Source: Parvularcula sp. (lineage in GTDB: Bacteria; Pseudomonadota; Alphaproteobacteria; Caulobacterales; Parvularculaceae). Taken from it: a stretch of DNA of 12,145 nucleotides. The position numbers were made by a program, and so were the translations under genes. Positions 6,927-12,145 of the stretch are shown one piece after another. The stretch covers positions 1 through 12,145 of the forward strand of contig DNZB01000243.1 of NCBI GenBank assembly GCA_003506635.1, written 5' to 3'. The notes beneath the pieces are model-generated. The model had not been told where the DNA came from, did not search any database, and saw only the letters and a list, made by a program, of their open reading frames with translations. Every line of letters begins with the position of its first letter. Positions within the stretch are counted from its first letter, which is position 1.

Positions 6927-8147
6927 CTATTCAGGGGAAGACGGCTTCAACAGGTCGCCGACCGAGACCTTGACGCCCTCCGCGGGCGCAAAGGAAAGGA
7001 GCACTTCGCTGACGCCTTCGGGCGCCGGCGTTCGTGTTGAAAAGTCGATCGTCTCGCCCGCGCGGACCTCGCCGGTGCGCGCCGCGAAGGTCCAGCGCGA
7101 GAGGATTTGGCCCTCGGCGCCGACGGCTTCCGCTTGCAGGATCGGCGCTCTTACCGCGGCGCCGGATTCGTTTTTGACGCGGCCGAGGATTTCGATCACG
7201 GGCCCTTGCGGCGACATCGCGACGCGGTGCGTCACGCCCTCGATCTTGAGGCCGAAGGGGCTCGCCTCGATGCCGATCGCCTGATAGGCGCCGAGCGCAT
7301 TGGGGAACATCGCGACGATGTCGTTGCGATAGGAATAGCCGACAAACGCGGCGGCGGCGATGACGCCCGCGAAGGCGGACCAGCCGAGCGCGCGCATCGG
7401 CGTCAAACGGTTTTTCTCGCGCGCTTCGGCGCGGCGGCGCGCCTTGCGGATTGCGCGTTCAAGCTCTTTCGGCTGAACGCGCAGCGCGGCGAAGAATTCC
7501 TCGTTGAAGACCCGTTCGGCGATCGGCTCGAAATCTTCATAGCGCGTCAAGGCGTTCGCGTGGCGGCGCGTGTCGCGCGGATCGTCTTCTTCGCGATCGT
7601 CGTGCAGCTTTCGCCCGAACCCGCGCCCGAGCGGCGCGGCTTCGCGGGGCGGCGTTTCGCCGTCGACGTCCTCAAAGTCGGCGTCGACGATTTTGGCGTT
7701 GCGCCGTCCGCGCGTTGCGACAAGATCGTCTTCGTCGAGCGCGCGCCGGCGATCCTCGCCGTCTTCGTCGCGCGCCCTCGCCCGCTTGCGCGGTTCTTCT
7801 TCGTTTTCGCGATCCTCGCGCGCGCGGCGGGCGGGCGCGGCCGGCTCTTCCTCGGCGGCGCGCGCAGGTTTTCGCGGCGCGGCGTCGAACAGCGGCTCGT
7901 CGACATCGTCTTCCTGGGCGTCGTCAAACCGGATGCGGCCCTCGCGTTTGGGGGCCGGCTCGCGATGGGGCTCGGCGTCCAGCTTGCGGGCCCTGGGCTT
8001 TAGGGGCATCAGGTTTTCGACCGGCGTCGGCGCCGGAACGAACCAGCTTTCGGCGCATTCGGCGCAGCGAACCGAACGTCCGTCCGGGAGGAACCGGTCG
8101 TCATCAACGTCATAGCGCGTGGCGCAGCTGGGGCAGGAAATTATCAT
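6927..8147 (-). CDS. MJ0042-type zinc-ribbon, membrane-anchored DUF3426 protein
   Basis: The 406 residues have three parts. An N-terminal zinc ribbon has CPSC at 5-8 and CAEC at 28-31, the MJ0042 type with the usual TRYxV and VRCxxC wording. A long, highly charged and probably disordered linker (about 45-200) is full of Asp, Glu and Arg runs. A single transmembrane segment near 252-272 (WSAFAGVIAAAAFVGYSY) is followed by a C-terminal DUF3426-like domain that should lie in the periplasm. The function is unknown. The topology would place the zinc ribbon and charged linker in the cytoplasm. It is divergent from ftsE across 74 bases and upstream of hpt; I recall this arrangement from other alphaproteobacteria. 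The ATG start is fixed by the cysteine motif beginning at residue 5, yet the bases upstream are C-rich and show no Shine-Dalgarno. The linker is compositionally odd and creates long false reading frames on the opposite strand. Confidence 0.9.
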   Translation of the reverse strand: MIISCPSCATRYDVDDDRFLPDGRSVRCAECAESWFVPAPTPVENLMPLKPRARKLDAEPHREPAPKREGRIRFDDAQEDDVDEPLFDAAPRKPARAAEEEPAAPARRAREDRENEEEPRKRARARDEDGEDRRRALDEDDLVATRGRRNAKIVDADFEDVDGETPPREAAPLGRGFGRKLHDDREEDDPRDTRRHANALTRYEDFEPIAERVFNEEFFAALRVQPKELERAIRKARRRAEAREKNRLTPMRALGWSAFAGVIAAAAFVGYSYRNDIVAMFPNALGAYQAIGIEASPFGLKIEGVTHRVAMSPQGPVIEILGRVKNESGAAVRAPILQAEAVGAEGQILSRWTFAARTGEVRAGETIDFSTRTPAPEGVSEVLLSFAPAEGVKVSVGDLLKPSSPE

Positions 8148-8221
8148 GGGCGGGGGGAATCATGGCTTGGCTCAAAGGCCCGCGCGCGGTAGCGGCGGGT
8201 TTGAGCGGACGGTGAGGCGTC
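8148..8221. promoter_or_regulatory. Divergent gap between the zinc-ribbon gene and ftsE
   Basis: This 74-base gap must drive transcription in both directions unless promoters lie inside genes. I see no clear -35/-10 pair. On the plus strand, GGGGGG at 8153-8158 precedes an ATG at 8162 that opens a 17-codon frame ending in TGA at 8213-8215. The GTG of ftsE at 8222 is preceded by GTGAGG (8212-8217) with four bases between. Confidence 0.4.
8162..8215 (+). CDS. Possible 17-codon leader ORF upstream of ftsE
   Basis: The frame reads MAWLKGPRAVAAGLSGR and stops six bases before the GTG of ftsE. A run of six G residues (8153-8158) stands three bases before its ATG and could serve as a ribosome-binding site, arguably a better one than that of ftsE. 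Its stop codon overlaps the ftsE ribosome-binding site, a layout that would allow translational coupling. The peptide resembles nothing I know. In GC-rich DNA a short open frame like this is often chance, so the call is weak. Confidence 0.25.
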   Translation: MAWLKGPRAVAAGLSGR

Positions 8222-8917
8222 GTGATCGTCAAATTCGAGCGCGTGGGGCTTGCCTATGATGGCGGCGCGGAAAGCCTCCGCGATGTCGATTTCAACCTTG
8301 GCGAGGGCGAATTTCGCTTTTTGACCGGGCCTTCGGGCGCCGGCAAAACCTCGTTTCTGAAGCTCATCTATCTGGGGCTGCGGCCGACGCGCGGGCGAAT
8401 CACCCTTTTCGGCGAGGATGTGACCGCGGCTTCCCGCGAAGCGCTGCCGCCCCTTCGGCGACGCATCGGCGTCGTCTTTCAGGAATTCCGGCTGCTTGAT
8501 CATCTCACCGCCTTCGAAAACGTCGCGCTGCCCATGAAAGTCGCAGGCGTTAATCATAACCAGTATAAGGAAGACGTAAGAGAACTCTTAAATTGGGTCG
8601 GCCTCGGCTCAAGGCTGGACGCCAAGCCGCAAACGCTTTCCGGCGGCGAAAAGCAGCGCGTCGCGCTGGCGCGCGCGCTGGTGTCGAAGCCCGATCTCAT
8701 CCTCGCCGACGAGCCGACCGGCAATGTCGATCCGTTGATGGGCGAAAAAATTATGAAATTGTTCATTGAGCTGAACAAATTGGGCGCGGCGGTCGTCGTC
8801 GCGACGCACGACCTCGAACTCGTCAGGGCGCTCGGCAAGAAAACATTGCGGCTTGAAGCCGGACGCCTCCATGAGGACGGCGCGCCGCCCGCCGCGGCGC
8901 GGGGCGCGGCGCGATGA
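8222..8917 (+). CDS. ftsE: Cell division ATP-binding protein FtsE
   Basis: FtsE is the cytoplasmic ATPase of the FtsEX complex, which resembles an ABC transporter but regulates peptidoglycan hydrolysis at the division site. The 231 residues carry every ABC hallmark: Walker A GPSGAGKT (36-43), Q-loop Gln87 in [12 protein letters not shown], signature [15 protein letters not shown] (from 139), Walker B LILADE (159-164) with Glu164 as the catalytic base, and H-loop His196 in ATHD. The EFRLLDHLT and ENVALPM stretch separates it from LolD-type ATPases. The start is GTG with GTGAGG four bases upstream. The C-terminus has an Ala/Pro-rich tail and overlaps ftsX by ATGA. Confidence 0.96.
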   Translation: MIVKFERVGLAYDGGAESLRDVDFNLGEGEFRFLTGPSGAGKTSFLKLIYLGLRPTRGRITLFGEDVTAASREALPPLRRRIGVVFQEFRLLDHLTAFENVALPMKVAGVNHNQYKEDVRELLNWVGLGSRLDAKPQTLSGGEKQRVALARALVSKPDLILADEPTGNVDPLMGEKIMKLFIELNKLGAAVVVATHDLELVRALGKKTLRLEAGRLHEDGAPPAAARGAAR

Positions 8918-9894
8918 GCAGCGTTTCCGGCATCGGCGGCGCAATCGAAGAGCCGAAAAGGGAAGGGTTGGTCGCCGACCGGCGCGCCTCGGCGGCGGGA
9001 CCAGGGCCCGCGCCCGGCCGCGGACGATCCCCGCTCCTTCCTGAGACCGGATCAAGCGGCGCGCCCCTGACGGCGGTGATCGCGGTGATTTCTTCGCTCG
9101 CGTGCATCGCGCTCGCCGCCTTCATCCTGACCGCCTCGGCGGCGGAAAACTGGACGGCAGATCTCAATGCATCGGTGACGGTGCAGGTCAAAGGCGCTGA
9201 TGTCGCCGAAATTGAGCAGCGCGCAGGGCGCGCCGCCGAGGCGCTGAAATCCGCGCCGGAAGTCATTTCATTCAAGCTCATCCCGTCGGCGGAGGCGGGC
9301 AAATTGCTGGAGCCCTGGCTCGGCAAGGGAAATACCGGGTCGCTCAACGTCCCCGCGCTCATTGAGTTGAAACTGACAGATGACGGCCGCCGCAATCTGC
9401 CGGCGCTGGCGGAAAAGCTCAGCGCCGCTTCGCCTGGACTTGTTCTCGACGATCATGGCGACTGGAACGCGCGGCTGTCGTCGGCGGCGCGATCAGGCCA
9501 GGCGCTCGCTTTCGCGATTTTCGCGCTCATTCTCGGCGCGGCATGCGCGATTGCGATGTTCGCCTCGCGCGCGGGGCTGGCGGCGAACGCTGAAGTCGTG
9601 TCGCTACTTCATCTTGTCGGCGCGACCGATCACTACATCGCCGGCGAAGTGCAGCGCCGCTATACGATCATCGGCCTGCGCGGATCCTTGATCGGCCTCG
9701 TCATCGCGTATTTCTTCGTCGGTCTTTTCGCGCTCGCGACCCGACCCCGGGCGGCAGAGGAAACGCTCGTCCCCGGGATTGATTTCGGCTACGGCCTCGT
9801 CTTGCCGATGCTTCTGGTTCCGATCGCCATCTGCCTCGTTACGGCGATTTCGGCGCGGTTGACGGTGCTGCGGACCCTTGGAGAAACCTATTGA
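8914..9894 (+). CDS. ftsX: Cell division protein FtsX
   Basis: FtsX is the membrane partner of FtsE. The 326 residues show the expected topology. A cytoplasmic N-terminal extension of about 50 residues is rich in Pro, Gly and Arg. TM1 is at about 52-75. A periplasmic domain of about 118 residues (76-193) is the part that in other bacteria contacts hydrolase activators. TM2 (194-217), TM3 (251-275) and TM4 (293-316) follow. The cytoplasmic loop after TM2 contains [19 protein letters not shown] (231-249), a well-conserved FtsX region that docks FtsE. The ATG overlaps the stop of ftsE, and no strong separate ribosome-binding site is visible, so coupled translation and matched amounts of the two proteins are likely. 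Confidence 0.95.
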   Translation: MSSVSGIGGAIEEPKREGLVADRRASAAGPGPAPGRGRSPLLPETGSSGAPLTAVIAVISSLACIALAAFILTASAAENWTADLNASVTVQVKGADVAEIEQRAGRAAEALKSAPEVISFKLIPSAEAGKLLEPWLGKGNTGSLNVPALIELKLTDDGRRNLPALAEKLSAASPGLVLDDHGDWNARLSSAARSGQALAFAIFALILGAACAIAMFASRAGLAANAEVVSLLHLVGATDHYIAGEVQRRYTIIGLRGSLIGLVIAYFFVGLFALATRPRAAEETLVPGIDFGYGLVLPMLLVPIAICLVTAISARLTVLRTLGETY

Positions 9895-9967
9895 TCCGCC
9901 GGCGGCTGGACCCCGCTAAGGTTCAAGGGCTATCTTTCACCAAGGGGGCGGCGGGAGGCGACGGGTT

Positions 9968-10537
9968 TTGCTGCGGCTTTTCTATCTCTTGATCCTGGCG
10001 GCGCTCGCCTGGGCGGCGGGCCTTCTCGTCTTCATCGGCGAATTGCCGAAGCCGAATGCCGGCGCGCGGCCTGTGGCCGACGGCGTCGTGGTGTTCACCG
10101 GCGGCGGTGAACGCGTCGCGGCGGCGATGGCGCTTCTCAATGAGGGCGCGGCAAGGCGCCTCCTCATTTCCGGCGTCAATCCGACGGTGACGCGGCCGGA
10201 GCTCGCCGAGCTTTGGCCGGGTGAAGCCGAGACATTCGAATGCTGCGTCGATCTCGGGCTGCAAGCGCAGACGACCACAGGCAATGCGAGCGAGCTTGAT
10301 GAGTGGACGCGCGCAAACGGCTTCACCTCGCTCATCCTCGTGACGTCGGAGTTTCACATGCCGCGCGCGCTGGTTGAAGCGCGCGACCGTTTGCCCGATG
10401 TTGCGATCACGCCTTACGCCGTCGCTTCGGGCCTTATCGGGCCTGACGGACGGCCGTCGTCGTTCGCGGAATGGCGGCGCGTCGGCGGCGAATATTCGAA
10501 ATTTCTCGTCGCGCGCGTCAAAACGATGCTGTCCTGA
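9968..10537 (+). CDS. YdcF-family (DUF218) membrane-anchored protein
   Basis: The 189-residue product has one N-terminal transmembrane segment (about 4-23, LFYLLILAALAWAAGLLVF) and then a DUF218/YdcF domain. Visible family motifs are VVVFTGGGERVAAAMALL (40-57), LLISGVN, the AQTTTGNASE stretch and TSEFHMPRA. Relatives include E. coli YdcF, ElyC and SanA; the latter two affect envelope integrity. The catalytic role is unsettled. I chose the TTG at 9968 because GGGAGG (9953-9958) lies nine bases upstream and the hydrophobic segment follows at once. It is 73 bases after ftsX and seems to be in the same operon; that gap holds no gene. No stronger start codon is available upstream in frame. Confidence 0.88.
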   Translation: MLRLFYLLILAALAWAAGLLVFIGELPKPNAGARPVADGVVVFTGGGERVAAAMALLNEGAARRLLISGVNPTVTRPELAELWPGEAETFECCVDLGLQAQTTTGNASELDEWTRANGFTSLILVTSEFHMPRALVEARDRLPDVAITPYAVASGLIGPDGRPSSFAEWRRVGGEYSKFLVARVKTMLS

Positions 10538-10564
10538 GCCGCGGTGTTGAAGGATAGCCGCTTC

Positions 10565-11290
10565 ATGAACGCCGCGCGCGCGCTCCTCTTCACGGCCTTT
10601 CTGGCGCTGCTGACGGGCGTGCTAGGCGTCGTCTTCCTGCCCGCGCTGCTGTTCGGACAAGACGGCGCGCGCGCCATCATCAAGCTCTGGTCGCATATGG
10701 CGCTTGCGGCGCTCAAACTTTTCTGCGGGATCGGCCATCGCGTCGAGGGCCGCGAAAACCTGCCGCAAGGCGCCGCGATCGTTGCCGCCAATCATCAGTC
10801 GATGTGGGAGACAATTGCGCTTTTCGCGCTGTTGAAGCGCCCGACGATGGTGTTCAAGCGCGAGCTTCTCAAGATCCCGGTCTACGGCTGGTGGGCGCGC
10901 GCGAGCGGCGTGATGCTTGATCGCGAAGCGGGGGCGCGGGCCATACGTTCCTTGCGCGAGGCGACAGCGGACCGGCTGTCCCGCGGCGACCAGATCGTCA
11001 TCTTTCCGGAAGGCACGCGCGGCCCGCCGGGCGGATTGTTGCCGCTTCTTCCGGGGGTCGCTGGAATTTATCTCGTCGCGAACGCGCCGGTGACGCCCGC
11101 GGTTCACAATTCGGGTTCGTACTGGCGCCATCCCGGGCTTGCGAAAAAGCCAGGCACGATCACGCTGAAAATCCTTCCGGCGATACCGCCCGGCCTGCCG
11201 CGGCGGGAGTTCATGGCGAAGCTCGAAACCGCGCTTTCTGGCGCGGCGCCGGTTGAACCGGACGGCGCGCGCCAGCCGGAGGCGGCATGA
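10565..11290 (+). CDS. 1-acyl-sn-glycerol-3-phosphate acyltransferase (PlsC family)
   Basis: PlsC-type enzymes acylate lysophosphatidic acid at the inner membrane to make phosphatidic acid. From the ATG at 10565 the product is 241 residues. An N-terminal hydrophobic stretch (about 5-30) should anchor it. Acyltransferase motif I is NHQSMWE (76-82), with Glu in place of the usual Asp of HxxxxD. The acceptor-binding region is FKRELLKIPVYGWW (97-110), and motif III is FPEGTRG (147-153). The segment after motif III reads LLPLLPGVAGIY, so the Lys often found in YKPG is absent. AAGGA (10550-10554) lies ten bases before the ATG and supports that start; a GTG at 10544 would add seven residues but has no ribosome-binding site. 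Neighbour genes and the ATGA overlap with the DUF2125 gene indicate an envelope operon. Family membership is clear; the acyl donor is not. Confidence 0.9.
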   Translation: MNAARALLFTAFLALLTGVLGVVFLPALLFGQDGARAIIKLWSHMALAALKLFCGIGHRVEGRENLPQGAAIVAANHQSMWETIALFALLKRPTMVFKRELLKIPVYGWWARASGVMLDREAGARAIRSLREATADRLSRGDQIVIFPEGTRGPPGGLLPLLPGVAGIYLVANAPVTPAVHNSGSYWRHPGLAKKPGTITLKILPAIPPGLPRREFMAKLETALSGAAPVEPDGARQPEAA

Positions 11291-12145
11291 AGCGGGCTGA
11301 TCGGCGGCTGTTGTGGGCGCCGTTCGCCGTCGCCGGCGTCGTTCTCGCCGTCTGGTATTTCGTCTGGCGCGCGGGCGCGCAGGCGATGCGCGAGGGGCTT
11401 GCCGACTTCGCCGCAGGCGAAGCAAAGTCCGGCGCGGAATTCACTTACGCGCCTTTGCGCGCCAAAGGGTTCCCGTTCTTTCTGCGCGGGGACATCGGCG
11501 CGGTTTCCTATGCGCGCGGCAAGTGGCGCTGGGAGGCGGACGGCGTCTATCTTCACGCCGCGCCCTTTGCGCTTGACCGCGTCGTCTTGTCCGCCGCGCC
11601 TTCGATGCGCCTGATCGAGCCAGGGGGCCGCTGGACCATCCGGGCGGACGGCGCCCGGGCCAGCCTGGAGGCGGCGGACGACGGCTGGCTCTTCAAGGCC
11701 GAGGCCGCATCGCTCGACGGCGCGCAGGAAAATGAAATCGTCAAAACCGGGCGCGGTGTCATCAATGTCGCGCCGGACCCCGGATCTGAAGGGGCCTACG
11801 CCGTCACTTTCCGGCTGATTGACGCGACCATTCAAAACGCGCGCGGTGAAACGAACATTCAGCGCCTCGACGGCGCGCTGTCTGCGGCGCCGGGCGATCG
11901 CCGGGTCGCTATTCACGGCCTCGAAGTCGAAGCTGGCGCGGCGCTCGCGAGGGTTTCGGGGGCGCTCGCCGCCAGCCCTGAGGGGTATCTTGAAGGAACG
12001 CTCGCCGCCTCGATCGCAAATCCCGGCGCGATCACCGAGGCGGCGCGCGTGCTTGGCGCGGTCAAGGCGGAGGACGCGCGCGCGGTGGAGGCGGCGCTTG
12101 CGCTGATCGGCGCGGCGGGTGGCGGCAAGATCGACGCGCCGCTGG
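11287..12145 (+). CDS. DUF2125 envelope protein (N-terminal 286 codons, cut by window edge)
   Basis: The ATG at 11287 overlaps the stop of the acyltransferase gene (ATGA), and GGAGG (11278-11282) lies four bases upstream. The frame stays open to the window end, giving 286 residues. Residues about 8-30 (LLWAPFAVAGVVLAVWYFVW) form a membrane anchor or uncleaved signal. The rest is a beta-rich, AsmA-like sequence containing YAPLRAKGFPFFLRGD (residues 54-69) and GKWRWEADGVYLHAAPF, which I recognise as the DUF2125 pattern common in alphaproteobacteria. Most of the protein should lie in the periplasm. Its function is not established. A link to phospholipid or outer-membrane handling is suggested only by the neighbouring plsC-like gene and by the resemblance to AsmA-type proteins. 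The C-terminus is outside the window. Confidence 0.85.
   Translation, partial: MKRADRRLLWAPFAVAGVVLAVWYFVWRAGAQAMREGLADFAAGEAKSGAEFTYAPLRAKGFPFFLRGDIGAVSYARGKWRWEADGVYLHAAPFALDRVVLSAAPSMRLIEPGGRWTIRADGARASLEAADDGWLFKAEAASLDGAQENEIVKTGRGVINVAPDPGSEGAYAVTFRLIDATIQNARGETNIQRLDGALSAAPGDRRVAIHGLEVEAGAALARVSGALAASPEGYLEGTLAASIANPGAITEAARVLGAVKAEDARAVEAALALIGAAGGGKIDAPL

Noticed and set aside
7107..8003. A 298-residue open frame on the plus strand opposite the zinc-ribbon/DUF3426 gene
   Set aside because: It comes from the low-complexity charged linker read on the other strand; the minus-strand frame has real domains and this one has none.
8222..8917. Reading the ABC ATPase as LolD or another transporter ATPase
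   Set aside because: The EFRLLDHLT and ENVALPM wording and the overlap with an FtsX-type four-helix partner favour FtsE.
9896..9905. Palindrome ccgccggcgg just after the ftsX stop as a possible terminator
   Set aside because: It has no loop and no T-run, and the next gene follows closely on the same strand, so termination there is unlikely.

Overview
The window is a GC-rich chromosomal stretch with tightly packed genes. It most likely comes from an alphaproteobacterium. The strongest clue is the run MJ0042-type zinc-ribbon/DUF3426 protein, hpt, ftsE, ftsX, YdcF-family protein, PlsC-family acyltransferase and DUF2125 protein, an arrangement I recall from alphaproteobacterial genomes. GANTC motifs, a DUF1036 protein and an alphaproteobacterial-style pyrimidine 5'-nucleotidase N-terminus fit this. 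The genus cannot be read from the sequence. I see no rRNA, tRNA, insertion sequence, CRISPR array or phage gene.

Layout. On the minus strand at the left edge lies the N-terminus of a HAD-superfamily pyrimidine 5'-nucleotidase (1-188), cut by the window. It sits five bases downstream of a secreted protein with two DUF1036 domains flanking a peptidoglycan-binding-like segment (194-1261). A 96-base divergent gap separates that pair from priA (1358-3565, plus strand), the replication-restart helicase. priA converges on a large secreted minus-strand protein (3625-6225) with a G8 domain, a beta-helix region resembling the animal CEMIP/TMEM2 family and a C-terminal Ig/cadherin-like domain. Upstream of that gene is a relatively AT-rich 149-base gap with a dyad carrying two GANTC sites. 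Then come, still on the minus strand, hpt (hypoxanthine phosphoribosyltransferase, 6375-6890) and a membrane-anchored zinc-ribbon/DUF3426 protein (6927-8147).

Divergently from 8222 runs a plus-strand envelope operon: ftsE and ftsX (overlapping by ATGA), a membrane-anchored YdcF-family protein, a lysophosphatidate acyltransferase-like protein, and a DUF2125 protein that overlaps the acyltransferase by ATGA and runs off the right edge.

How they work together. FtsEX is an ABC-type complex that couples cytoplasmic ATP hydrolysis to control of peptidoglycan hydrolases at division. The genes after it concern phospholipid synthesis and the envelope, so the right-hand third is a division/envelope module. 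hpt and the nucleotidase belong to nucleotide metabolism and priA to replication restart. The two large secreted proteins are the least ordinary part. The G8/CEMIP-like protein is the best candidate for undescribed biology, followed by the PriA zinc site, which lacks three of eight cysteines, and the four-cysteine duplicated DUF1036 protein. I found no obvious novel multi-gene defence or mobile system.
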